A stretch of DNA of 64,000 bases from Melampsora larici-populina 98AG31 (lineage: Eukaryota > Basidiomycota > Pucciniomycetes > Pucciniales > Melampsoraceae): contig NW_006768767.1 in NCBI RefSeq assembly GCF_000204055.1, positions 1,966,498 to 2,030,497 on the forward strand. Reading direction: 5' to 3'. Shown in pieces: positions 10,574 to 23,200 of this stretch. The notes under the pieces were generated by a model. The model searched no databases, was not told where the DNA came from, and saw only the letters and a list, made by a program, of their open reading frames with translations. The translations under genes were made by a program, and so were the position numbers. Positions within the stretch are counted from its first letter, which is position 1. Each line of letters opens with the position of its first letter.

Positions 10574-11083
10574 TTTGTTTGTCTGGATAAGTGAATCATG
10601 TGTAATAAATGCTGTAACTTTTTTCAGCTTGACAAAAGCATTCCAAAAATTGACTATGTACATTGACTGAAAGGTTTTGGTGTAAGTTCATCAACTTAAC
10701 TTCATGTAACACCCTTTCTGTTGCTGACAGATGGCTTCAAGTATATTGCCTGAGTAGCTATGGTCCTGGAGGTATAGGTAGTGATTTTTTGGGCCAGGTT
10801 GAGATGAGGTATGACGCGGGCCTGAGGCTTCAGGTCCGGCCACGGGTCCGGGTCAGACCCGGCCTTGGCCACAACACCCTCAATTATGCTGCGGGACACA
10901 CCGGGCAGGCCCCGGATTGGGCCAGCCCTTTTCAATCCTGTTCAAGAGCTTAGGATGGATGCTTGATGACATCAATTTTTCCAGAAAATTGCCTCAACAA
11001 GCCTTCAGCAATGCCTCCACAATTTTTTTTGACAGCCCCGGCTCCAAGTAGCCCTGGAATGGGGCCTTTATCACTATTTCCAG
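10574..11083. other. Intergenic, GC-rich repeat remnant
   Basis: No gene seen. The stretch 10790-10940 is rich in CCGGGTC and GGCCCCGG type sequence similar in style to 15743-15840 on the other side of the hAT insertion. The hAT element may therefore have landed in an older repeat. Confidence 0.4.
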
Positions 11084-14000
11084 CAATAGCTGAAGCGCTC
11101 CGCTGCGATCCGCTAATTCCTTTTTTTTTTGTAACGGTTCGAAGACCCGCTACAGTCTCAATCGCTTTCGATCCGCTCTAAAAAAAGACCCGCTTCATAA
11201 CCTATGCAGCGCCGCGACTCCCAGACCCGCTCGCGCCCCGCTACTTTGTTTTTCTGGTCCTCACAGCGGGCAGGATGTACTCACAATTTTTTTTTATATT
11301 AATATGCACACAGAAGAAATAAATACACAAACAGCGATAGAAGCAGAAAACAAAACAGACAACCTTTTATCTTGCCAGACACAAATCAAAAATAGGACTT
11401 TAATTAAACGTGTGTAAGTACAGACACATAACCAGACAAACAAAATAGGAAGGGAAAAAGCAAACATAAACTTGAGGGCACTCGAGCATAAGCCACAGCT
11501 GGCTGAACAGAAGAGGAATAGAACCTAACATAAAACTAAAATAAGATGAGAAGAGAAACAATAGAAAGTGATATCAAGAATTACCAATGAGTGGTTTAAA
11601 TTGTATAATATACAAGAATAAATCTATAAGTCCTTCTTTTTCTTCTTCATGTTAGCTGCAAAGGAAGTAACATAAGCAATTGCATCGGCAAATCGGCCGA
11701 TCACGGGGATGTGAGCTTGCAGCCATTGTCTGCACCCTACAGCACGAGATATGGTCTTAGGTTTTAAAGATCCACGTGCAGGTACGGCGATGTCGGCTGC
11801 TGAAGAGAATGTACGTTCCACACAGCACGAGGTAGCTGATATCGAAAGATAATCCTGGGCCAGGCTTGCTAAAACAGGGAATCGTTCGGCATTGTCCTGA
11901 GAGAGGGAAACAAAGAATTAATATAGAAAATTAAGGAAACGAGAAGTAATACCAATCTCACCTTCCACCAAGTGAGCTCGGATTGGCCTGGAGTGATCGG
12001 AACAGTCCCTTGTAGATAAACCTTGAGCTCAGCCGATCGGATTGATTCAGAAGATTGATGGGTAGCAGAGGAGGTGAAGATGTCAAAGTGATCAAAGGGA
12101 TTGCCGGTGGCGGGAACGGGAGGAGGCGTTGAAGGAGGGGTGACAGGCCAACCGGCCAATGAGTCTTGAAATTTACTTTCTATGAGTTCTCTTGCGGTCT
12201 CGGAGTGTTCGGGATAGTGGAGATCAAAGAATTTAAGTCGATACTTTGGGTTCATAACGGTAGCCAGTACAATTACGTCCGACGAGGCAGCCTCCTCTTG
12301 ATAAACAGCCAGCTTGACCAGCATGGTATCAATCATGTTGATCAAGCTCGGGAAGTTGGAGGCATCACGTAATTCGTGAAGGACTTCGGTAACACGCAGG
12401 TACTCAGCCAGAAGGACTGATCCAGATGAAAAGTCACCCTCCATCCGTTTGGTGGAGAAGTGGAATATCTACACATAGCCATATAGGAGATGGGTTAGTT
12501 TAGCAATTGGTTTCTTGTTCTTAATACCAGAGATGGAACACTTACTTTTAAAATTTTGCACAACTCATCGACGGCATCCCATTCCTCCATAGAAATCATG
12601 GCACCTTGATAGTACCTGGTCTTTCGATCGGCGATGAGGATCGAATCAATCACCTATAAGGCGAAAAATTTAAACAAAAAATTAATGAAATGATCAAAAA
12701 AAGATTGAGCAGAGAGACTCACATCACGACCAGCGACCAAGTTTGAGAACATTGCTAGGTCAATGTTCCACCTTACACCCCATCCTGCAATCGGAGCAGG
12801 ACCTTCATATCCCATCTGTGCCGCCCGAGCTGCGAATTCTCCACGCCGGGCATTGCTTCGAGTTAAAAGGGCATTGATATCTTTGAGCTGGTGTTTAGGT
12901 CAATCAATCAGTCAGCTTTGAATGAGATCAAGGTGAAGAAAATCGATTGAAAAACCACATACCTTGGTGGCTCCCTGAACCACAACACACGGGCTAGAAG
13001 AGACGTAATCATAGTCGGGACCATCTTCGACATCTGAAGTGGAGTCAACATGAGGATTCGATGAGGGTGAAACATAAAAATCATTGTCTGAATCATCAGA
13101 CCCAACCAATTCGGTCATGTCTTTGTTGAGGACGATCGAGGGGATTGGGATGGTGGTGTTGGGAGGAGTAGTTGGTTTGATGTGATCTGCAGCTAAACCG
13201 ATTGAATTCAAACCATGCTTAACCACAAGTCCGAGCTTATGAGCATAGCATCGGACGTGATTCTTAGAAGAATCCCATTCGACTTTCTCATTGGATTCAG
13301 CAAACATATGCTCCATCTCTTTAGCCATCGTGTTATTGTTGGATCCCGAGTCGGTTGTTTGAGCTAGCATGTAAGGGTTCAATCTTTGAATTAGTTACTT
13401 GTATGATGTAAGAGGTACAAAAACAGTACTTATCTTAGCGTGAAGGCCGTTGTTGATCAAGAATCGACCAACTGGTCGAGCAAGCAAGAATCCCATCTTG
13501 TTCCAAGCAGCCATTTTGAGAGTGAGGTGAACCGATCGGTATTTCCAATTCTCATCGATGAAATTGGCTGATACTCCAATAAATGCATATCTATTACCTT
13601 TCGTAGTCCAGACATCATGGACGAGAGAGAACTTTCCTGCATTAACCTATGAACAGATGTAAATGCACATGTCAGTAAATCAGTTGTATGAAAGAGTATA
13701 AAGAAATGGAACAATTGGAATAAGTAAAGCGAAATGAAGGTGAAGCTTACCAATACTAAATCTATAGCAGCCGAGCTCAGGTTGAGATACAGATCCTTTG
13801 CAATACCTGCAGCCCAGGTTGGGGTCCTCAAATCCGCTCGTCGATTAGCTAGCTTGAATGCGGCTCTTAAAGGACCATCATAGAACCGATTGAATGGCAG
13901 TGCATGCCATAAAATCCAGATAACAAGTACAATGTTGCACATGTCAACATTGAAGGTGGGTTGAGACAGAAAAACATCTAGAGTCGATTGTCCGTTGGCT

Positions 14001-15732
14001 TCGTTCAGGTCTTGAGCGTTATCAGCTTGTTCTTCAGCCCAAGTCTTTGGCAACTCGAAGCCAGCTTGAATGGCACGAGCTCTTCGGGGACACGCCGCTC
14101 GACCTTTGGCTCCGTCACGATGTGCGTACAAATTGTAGTGACTACGAGCTCCACGGATGTAGACTCCGGCACACATTTGGCATTTGTAGCTTCGAGGGTC
14201 GTCTCCTTTCTACAATGAAGAAGTAATAGAAAAGAATAAACACAAGAGAAAAGTGAGGAAAGGGAATGGATGAGTGAAAAGGACGGCTTACCTCGCCTTT
14301 GACATGAGTTGGGGGATGGTAATACCCCAACAAGTTGCTGACACGTTTGAGCTGAGCACGTCAAACACCGGGCGACTGGACGATCTCAACGTCTGAGTCT
14401 TGATCCACATCGATCACATCAGGAACTGTGGCCTACATTCAATCAAAGATTAGCGTCAGTGATTGGAGCTGCGAGGAAAATGTGATTAAGCTTACCTGAA
14501 GTCGTCCTTTCCTGGACTTCTTGGAAGGGGGGCGAGTTAAGGTGATTGAGGCACCAGAACCACGTGGACGGCCTCGACTTTTGACCACATGAACCTTTGG
14601 TCGAAACTTACGGGTGGTCTTCTTTCGTGAGGAAGGATCCGGTAAGGACCTTGTGTCAGACTCGTCAGATTCAATCTCAATGACTTCTTGACTACCAATC
14701 CCATCGCTGGTGTCAGATTGGCCACTAGAAACTTCATAGATATCTTGATTGTCGGACTCGGCCGTTTCAGGTACTGGAGACGGGCAAACAGAAGAGACTC
14801 GTAGATCAGGTGATTGGGGAACAAATCCAGGTCTAGGTTGAGTAGGGGTTCTTGGACGAAGGGTGGGGCCCGTACTAGTGGGAGCCATACTAGTAGCAGC
14901 AGGAGGAGCAAGCGAGGAGGATGGAGGGCGCATGATCGAGTTGTTTAGTGATTGAACAAAAAATTCGAACGGTTGGAAAGTCTAAAACAGGAAAATTAAA
15001 TATATAAAATATTAGAATTTTTTGGGTACAATCTTAGCAGAATTCTTGAAATGGGAAGATTGGCGAGACTGAATATGAACTGAACAAGAGTCGACATACC
15101 TTATAAGTCGGATCCAGGATGAAGATTTCTTTCAGCGTCATCGAGTGACCCATGGCCCCCATTTTGAGACAGCCAGCCCCACCGTAAACAGTGCTGGTGT
15201 CACGTTGATTCTTGAAGGACCTAAGTGTCGATTCAGGTATTGATGTGAGATAATCAAGATGTCAGTGGAGGCAAGAAAAGAGTCAAAAATGGTCGAGTGA
15301 AGAGAAGAACGTACGATTTTTGGTGGTTGGCGGTATCTTTTATGAGATGAACATTTGATTGTGGCTGGGATTAGACTCTTTTTGAAGGTCAGATCAGATA
15401 TCGTATATCTGCGGATATACGATATCATACGATATCTTAAAGGAATCAACGTATGGCGGCAAAGGATCAGTCGGAAAGGAATCGGTTGGCTGATATCTTG
15501 AAGTATACCTCAAAACCGCTACATGTTAGATCTGACAGCCTGCATAATGGAGCGGGGCGAGAGTTTCTAACCGCCCCACTAATGCCGTGCTCCACTACAA
15601 CAAAGAAAAACCCCGGGAAGCGCGGACGGGGCGAAAAACCCCGCTACAACGGACCCGGGGAAGCGCAGGCGGAGCGTCCCGCTCCCCTGCCGCTCCCCTC
15701 TCGCTTTTTGCGGCGGGACGCTTCAGGCATTG
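11084..15732 (-). mobile_element. hAT transposon, 4.6 kb
   Basis: Left end CAATAGCTGAAGCGCTCCGC and right end (reverse complement) CAATGCCTGAAGCGTCCCGC form short TIRs. Both are flanked by the exact 7-mer TTTCCAG (11077-11083 and 15733-15739). Sub-terminal regions (11084-11280 and 15540-15732) are arrays of CCGCT/AGCGG motifs, the usual layout of hAT transposase-binding sites. The single multi-exon minus-strand gene is a hAT transposase with an apparent nonsense codon. An AT-rich palindromic patch of GATATC/GTATATC lies at 15389-15434. Confidence 0.85.
11624..14933 (-). pseudogene. hAT transposase, BED-type, one apparent nonsense codon
   Basis: Cut-and-paste transposase read on the minus strand over several exons. 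The N-terminal exon (14933-14496) is a disordered Ser/Pro-rich region with a basic RPRGSG hook. A zinc-finger segment at about 14205-14130 reads CQMC...H....H (BED-like). The catalytic first aspartate is in HDVWTTKGNRYAF (codon 13614-13616). The second block is TTDSGSNNNTMAKEM followed by HVRCYAHKLGLVVKHGL (about 13360-13200). The C-terminal hATC dimerisation region contains SCAVERTFSSAAD (about 11850-11800), with the stop at 11624. In the exon 14432 to about 14292 the frame that joins both neighbours has a TGA at 14361-14363 where CGA would restore an arginine. The copy is therefore probably inactive, unless that stretch is spliced differently. The family call is secure; exon limits are approximate. 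Confidence 0.85.
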
Positions 15733-15739
15733 TTTCCAG

Positions 15740-17437
15740 GCTGGACTCAAGGCCCCGGGCTTGGCCTCAACCTAGCCCAAAAAACTCTTGGGCAGACTTG
15801 GCTGGGCAGGGCCGGGGCCAGGTCATAGCCCTAGGTTGAGATGTCAAAGTCAAGAAAGTGACATGATGTATCACATGTGATTTATTGTTCCAGATGAGCA
15901 CCCAAATGTGCAGCCCTATATGTACATGATAGGGAACTATCTACTTAGCCTGCTGCACATATGTAGTGTGGGTGTTCTGGCTAAGGTGTACAATGATGGA
16001 TTGTTTCATTTCCCCTTCCCACTGGGAGAAATTTTATGATTTTTACAGTGTATGTTCATGCAGGGCATGCCCAGGTCCTGTTCATAACAGTATGCTCTCA
16101 GAAATACTTGACTTATAGCTATTTCTGGAGACAATTCATCACAGCCAAGGCTTGGACCCGGCCTCAAAAAACCAGTCCAATCTGGGCTATATTCACAGAT
16201 CCAATATGCTTTGTGAGCTGTTTCTTCAATGAAGACCAAACTTTGATGGGCAATAAAGTGAAAGAAAAGTACTGAGTTCATATATACAACTCATTCCTCA
16301 CTGACACACATCATAATGTCACATCATCCACTAATAACATCATAGCTTCCTTTTCATCATTGAATTTCAAAGCTTAGGTTACAGTATTTTTTCATCATCA
16401 CATCTTCTATAAATTTAGAAAACTGTGCCAGAAAACATCAAAACAAAAGCAGGAGCCATAAATTTACCTGTGGAGGTATACCATATAGTCTGTGGACAAT
16501 CCCCTTGTTCAGGTGAGATTTTTAGAAAAATCTACAGTCATAGTCCCTATTTTGGTCACACAGATAACTTGAGTTTTCAGTAAATATCTTATGGTGTAAC
16601 TATTACTACTAATTTATTATCTGTTGGGCCTCAGAAAAAAATAATGAAGGTTTTTACTACCTGAAGATTAAACTTCAAAGTTTATCACTGGAACTGAGAA
16701 CCCAAAAATACAGTCTTCGCTGTGTTCAAAACTGAAATTTGAACACTTTCATTCTTTCTCAATGTCCAGGATATAACAAAATAGCTGTACATACCAACTT
16801 TCACAGAAATAAATATGTTTTCTTAACAAGTTGGGTTGTGATTCATCATATCAGGTTTCAATCAAGTTTGAATTTGTCTTTCATCATGTACGTATCATAT
16901 GATCAAGAAATGACAAAGAAGAAAGACTTTTTGAAGTAAATATCATCAGTCAGAATGTGAGTGCAGGTTACACTGGTTCCCACTACTTGATGGCAGTGTG
17001 GAAAAAAGAACTTATGCGCGTGTTTACCCAATGTTCTCATTTTGGATTGTCGAAGTGTTCAATTTAATTTCTATCACGCGTCCGTGTTCTCCTTCTTGTT
17101 TCATGCTTTGGCATTGTTCTGGAAGGTACCGGCTGACAGAGACGGAGGTTTAGAAATACAAAAGTCACACATAACATCCACACAGTGTGCAACACTAGGG
17201 ACAAAATATAAAAAGACACAATCTTATGATGAGAAGGTGTAGTAAATGCTATATCTATAGTAAAAATGCATCCATGATAAATTTCAAGAAATAATAAATA
17301 GATCCACAAGAAGATAACCAATTGCAAGTCACAAACAACATCGGAACCAGTCACCGCGAGAGAGAATTAAATCAATGAAAAGATGAGTCAACTAAGATAC
17401 TTTACAAATCAACCTCAGACAGGATATTGTATCGAGC
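15740..17437. other. Intergenic, no gene seen
   Basis: GC-rich palindromic sequence at 15743-15840 (inverted pair CTCAACCTAG/CTAGGTTGAG), then AT-rich DNA. Short open frames, for example 16006-16281 and 17064-17354, lack domains, splice context or composition suggesting a gene. Confidence 0.5.
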
Positions 17438-19309
17438 TCAAGCCAGCACATTTGGGGAGGACAGCGAAGCATAATGGTCTTTCAGGTTCTTCACCAACCA
17501 TACTATATCAGGTGAATTAGAATGTCTAAGGGATGTGATGTGATAAAACTCTTTGATCGCTCGAGAAATTTCGGGCCGCTTAGATCCTGGATGCTTTAGG
17601 ATGAAGGTATGCAGTGATCCGAGAACTTGTCTGATGTACAGATTGTCGTCTATTAATAAATCGCTTTTTTGATAAGGTCGGTGTAGACGGGCCGCTAGTA
17701 TCACGGGAATCGACTGTTCGACATGATCATTTGTTAAGCGGTCCAGCCATACTGTCTCAGGTCTGACTCTTTGATATAGTTCGTGAACAAATGAGTAAAT
17801 GGCCATGTGATCATATTTAATCATTTCAGAGTCCTCTAGGCGCTTCTCCAGGTCTTGATAAAATTTCCATTCCTTTTCGTGAGATTTAGATTCATCGGGA
17901 CGTGTTCTAAGATAAGATGGGATTAGATCGATCAGGATTTTTTGAATTCTTTTCCCCTCCAGAGTATTGTCAAAGTATTCGAATCCTGGGTGAGCGGCTT
18001 GTCGAGCTCGGCTACTTGCAAGGGAGAATGCATGATCACCAGCCTCGAAAGGCTGTAGTAAAAGAATTCTTGTATGGATCTCTCCTATGGTATAACTCTT
18101 CTCATTAGCTTTGGCCAACTGATACATAGGATCAAAGCTTGGACTGTTTAATGTTTGTTGCTTTATATACTCTGTGAACATTTCCGGATCGACTGTTAAT
18201 CACGTAAGAAAAAGTGCTGATATCAGATCTAGTCTCATCAGGGTGAATGATTGAGAGCTTACAGTTTTTGACATATCTCTGGGCGGTTTCGGGACCTTGA
18301 ATTACCAGAGAAGGTGCAAAAACATTCATGATTCAAACACCGTCACTTTGTTCATGACCAAAATATTATAAAACTACTCACTGTCAATCACCATGACTGG
18401 CACCCAGCTTGGGTGTGGACTGACTGGGCTTTTACCCCCCCAAGACCGTGGCTTTGCGATTAGGGAAACCGCATCTTGAAAGGCAACTAGAGATTGACGG
18501 AGTTATGTTCAATGTTCTGTTTAATGATCATGTTTCAAGATTCTCACTTTTCCAAAAGGTAAACTCGTACTTTTCATTCTTTGGCCTAACCTCCTAGGAG
18601 AGTGCTTCGGGGTCCAAACCCTTGCTGGTTTCTTTTCCAGAGGGTCCGAGACCGGTCCAAATTGAAAATCGCCGGATGTTTCTGTTAATTAGCGGAACGT
18701 GGAATCCAGTCAGCAAAAGTCAAGCGACTGAAACAGAGTATTGCCATCGATTGAGCATTTTTGTGGCCTTGGATGTCACTCAGCGAGTAGGAAATCCCAC
18801 CTTTTGTAAATATGGCGGGAGGTCTCCGTGTCTTCCAACCCAAGCCTATCAAAAACAAATCGGCCCAACAGGATTCAGCTTTGATGAAGTCTGATGAAAC
18901 CTTGAATTATACAACAACATTGCGAACTTGATGCAAAAACTTACGCGATTTTTCTCTGAGCACGCGGTCCGTTGTAGAAGCAGACGGCTCAAGGCGGGTA
19001 TCTGTGAGGAGATACATGATATTGCAAAGAAACCCTCTCAGTTTACTTGTCACCTAAATCTTTTGAATGATACGTAAGATCAAGCTAATTGCTTTTGATA
19101 TGATTCGAATACATACACATTCCGCCCCGTTCATATCCTGAAGTAGAAAAGCTTCTAAAGCTCAAAGCCGCATGAAGAGCGCCATCTGCCTGTTCCATCG
19201 CACCACCAACGAAAAGGAATGAAGAGAATGACATCCCCACGGATAAGAGCCATGTCTTGATCCGTAACGATTGAGGTAAACTCTTTTGCCTGAGATTTCC
19301 TTGGACCAT
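17438..19309 (-). CDS. Candidate secreted protein A, six exons
   Basis: Unrecognised protein of 417 aa in my splice model: exons 19309-19117, 19001-18945, 18681-18571, 18486-18382, 18295-18263 and 18192-17438, all in phase. The introns have GTATGT, GTAAGT, GTACGA, GTGAGT and GTAAGC donors. The third donor (GTACGA) was chosen because the stronger-looking GTGAGA site 23 bp downstream leads to a stop. The N-terminus has a basic segment followed by a hydrophobic run (TWLLSVGMSFSSFLFVGGA), consistent with a signal peptide or anchor. The rest is mostly polar, with a helical C-terminal 250 aa. The block YVKN-FDPEMFTEYI, split by an intron, recurs in gene B at 62488-64000 (YIQN-FDPEAFTHYI) with the same intron position, so the two are paralogues. 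The function is unknown. A rust effector or lineage-specific secreted family is an inference. Confidence 0.75.
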
Positions 19310-19797
19310 TCTCGAGTAGATGATTTTCTTCGTTTGAGTATATGTGAAATTTTAAAGGATCAAACCTCAAGGGGAAATCGTTGGGGGTCAGATCTGTAGA
19401 CATCTATGGATTATAAGCTGCCGATTCTGAAGTGCTTGGCGCGCCAGGAAATGGTGGAGAAGAAGAATCCATCTTTTTCTTTACTTGTAGCCTGTAGGAT
19501 TAGCTTCGAACTCCGAACGGTCTTAATGGTCCGTGATTGCGAGTTGGTACTTGTATCGCATCTTAGCACAATACAAATAGGCTATGTTATCACTCTTTGT
19601 ATAGCAAGCAAAGGAAAAATCGGCCTATAAGTGATTTCAGTGACCCTCTAAAGAGGGGCATTCACTTTTTGGGTTTAGGAAGCTATCGATTGAATGGAGA
19701 TCTGACACAATCTTATGTAGAAGATTGGTTTAGAATTCCTGAACAAATGTTTGATATGATTGCGACTAACTTGTAACAATTTCTTGGTAATTATATA
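19310..19797. other. Promoter side of gene A, no gene seen
   Basis: AT-rich DNA between the first ATG of gene A (minus strand) and the left end of the CACTA-like transposon. The open frame 19406-19630 has no supporting features. Confidence 0.45.
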
Positions 19798-20252
19798 CAC
19801 CACGGAGGCACTCTGAATGACGGCGGGAGGCGGCATTTCAGCCAATCACCCATATTTGATCAGTTCGATCTAAAACCTGTCTGCAATAGGCCAGCAGACC
19901 GGCAGCTGTCGGGCCGCAGATCGCCCGCATAGGTGGCCGAATGCGGCCTGCCAGTAGGCCTCAAGGCGGCGTGTAGATCGCCCTCCTGGCCGCCCTCAGG
20001 CGGCCTGATGCCTGGCTCTTGGCGAGCCTGCCAAATCCGATCGGCAGATCGCCCTCTGGCCATCAACAGCCCGGCAGCAGTCCACCTTTCGGCTAACCTG
20101 CCAAATCCGTTCGGCTTATCGCGTTGAACTGGCCACCTGCTGTTCTCCACTCGACCACCACAATCATCCGCCAACACACCATTGTCAGAGCCTCTCCGCC
20201 GCCCATTCCACCGCACCGTCCACCCATCATCTCCACATCCAATTCATCATCA

Positions 20253-23200
20253 TGAGTAATGCAACCCTTCATAGCTCACTGCCACCACGTAAGTCACATG
20301 GTGGTTATGGTCATGGTCAGCCACTGATTTCCAATCTGTCAATAACCAGACATCGTCGAACTCACTGGGGTCCCCATCAGATATCAATGTCATGTCTGCC
20401 CACACAGCCGGACTATGCTAAACTATGGTCCTCACGTGCAAACAACCACACACAGAGCTGCGGTGGAAAAATTCTTGACAAGACAAGTATCAGACCTAGC
20501 ATCCCAACAAGAAATTCAGCTGGACAGAACCCCATCTCCACCTGTTGATATCCTTAACCTGAATCTGAACCACTTCTTTGATTCCGACGAACAATCTTCG
20601 CAGCCACCTTCCATTCCACCTTCACCCCTCACTTTGCTCCGGTCATTCACCGAAGATCACGAATACACAGATGATGACTTGGCCAGTGAGCTCGATTACG
20701 ACACGCTTCGTGAAGCGTTTCTGGCACTTGAATCTGGTGATGATGATCCTGAAGACAAAGATGAAGCTGTGTTCAACGAAGAGCTGGATTCTGACGTTGG
20801 AGGTATTGAAGACACTGGTGATTGGTACCCATTCAAAAAGAAAGAGGTAAGCTTTGTTCACATATTGTTTCACTGACTGGCTACTAATAGCAATCGTTCA
20901 AATGGTATTAGCATGTGGTGGCTTTGCTTATGATTGGGTCAAACCGAAACCTCCTCTCACGGCCTCAATACCACCGCATTCGGTCGCTCCTTTGACTGCT
21001 TGGTGTCACTCTCCCGGAATGGGGTACTTTGAGGAGACTGGTCAAAAGGTTGAAACTCCAGTTGGGTCTCAAGATACGTGAGAGGATTAGTCCATGTGGT
21101 AATCCACTATTTGGATTAGATATCAAGACAATCATAATTAATGTTAGCCCTCTTGTTTCACAAGTCGTGTCCTTCTCAGGTATAAAGCTAATTAAATTTG
21201 TCTTTAGGAGTTGGCGAACCCCTTAGTCAGCCCCTATTTGGTTTACGTGCCTGAGCTCACCATTGATGGGCCAATCAACCATCTGTCACAATGCGCAAAG
21301 TGGCGTGAAGATTATCCGCCACATTTACGAGTTCAAATGATATCATCTAACAATACCCACTACTACATCTACGAACCAGTCCAACTGCACACTGAGCAGC
21401 TGGTAGTACCTGTTTTCTTCTTCCAACAAGACCGTGCGCTTATGGCTAGGTGTCTGCCAGCAGTGGTCAAACCCGACCCTCATCACCAGTCAAATTTTCG
21501 AGTAATAATACCTGAAAATCAAGATTTTGATTCAGAGATACTTTTAAACATTCCTTGCAATGACTTCTGGCGAACTTTTGATCATGTGGAGTTGGAGCAT
21601 GAAGTACTTCTGAAAAACTGGTGTGGCGATTATATGTATAGTAAGTCTCATTTTGCATCCTTGTGGTCCGTTTGCCGTGCTGACAAATGAATTGAAGATT
21701 TGGTCAATGCCACTGAACCTTGTCATCCAATTTCGAACCCATGGCGAGCGAAGGCACAAGGAAAAGTAATCCGACATATTCCTCTAGCTCTATATTCCGA
21801 CGACACTTCCGGAAACGTGTCCAAAAAGTGGAACAAACACATGAGTATCTACTTCACTCTGGCTGGCTTACCCCCCAATCTATCCAACCAAGAATTCAAC
21901 ATCCACTTCCTGGCAACTTCAAATTGTGCTACAGCTCTAGAGCTATTTGATCAGGTTGTTGATGATCTAAAGTGCAGTAATATTATAATTTATCTGTTTG
22001 CTAAATTTTGTATTGACTCGGGGTGTCTATCCGTAGTGATTATGGAACCAATGGCTTCTTTGCTTACGATGAGAACCTTGGCGAGGAAGCAATGGTCATG
22101 GCGGTGTCTCTTTTTCATCTGGGTGATTCACCGATGCACGCGGAGATATCAAATACCCTCAACCCAGCAAACACGCTTACTCCTTGTCGTATGTGTGATT
22201 TACATGTGAAAAAGCAGGCCGACAAACAATCAGAGAACTTTGTCAGAGATTTTCTTGGCATAGACGAGGATGGAGAGAAGGTAGTGTTCAAATTGCCACT
22301 TTCTTTCTTTTTGCTTTGGAATATAGGAACTTACAAGCTGGATTGATTTATATAGTCCCTACTACCTGCCCGCGATTGGGACCAAACTAGACGGTGGACC
22401 AAGGAGATGTGGTCCACATCTCAAAAACGCAACAGCAAAACCCGAGTTGAAGCAATGGCCCGAACCTTTGGAGTTCGAGATCCTATGAATGATGCTTTTC
22501 AGAAAAATGTTCAACTTGCTCACGAGACTCTGCCTCCTGCAGAGGTCGAGAAACTATGTACAGAAGTAAATGCTCAATACGGTGAACACATCTTCAATCC
22601 CATGTTGAGACTACAAGGTCTGAAATCTTCACCTTTGTCTTTGATATTGATATTAGACTGAGGAATATTGTTTGTGTAGGCTTTGATGGTCACAAGGATA
22701 CTCCAGTGGAGGTGCTCCATGTTCAATTGCTGGGTATTACAAAGTATTTATTCAAACACGAAATGAACAAACTTGGAAATATCAAACTCGGTTCCAAAAT
22801 GTACAACAATCTCTCTGGCCAATGGAGAGCTTTCAACACCAGAGGGTTAAATATGCCACCTATTCAACCAAACACAATGATCACCTACTATCAGAGCTTA
22901 GTGGGTAAAGAATTCCGGACTGTGTTACAGACTGTTCCTTTTGTGTTGTTTGAACATCTTGACGACCAAAAGCGTGAAATGTGGACATCTCTCTGCCTTC
23001 TGAGCTCTTATATTTTTCAGACTGAAATCCCCGACATGAAGACATACTTAGCCGAACTCGACATTCATATTTCAAGGTTCCTCAAAAATCTCATTGCCCT
23101 GAATGCTCGTTGGGTCAACAAGCCCAAGTTTCACATGCTTGTTCACCTACAAGATTCCATTCGAAGGTTTGGTCCGGCTTGTCTTTTTGCCACCGAGAAA

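Noticed and set aside
10663..10953. Open frame of 96 aa
   Set aside because: Low-complexity CCGGGTC-type sequence open in several frames, with no start context, introns or domain.
15453..15839. 128-aa plus-strand open frame, Arg/Pro-rich
   Set aside because: It lies in the GC-rich sub-terminal repeat and right end of the hAT element, so it is open only because of base composition.
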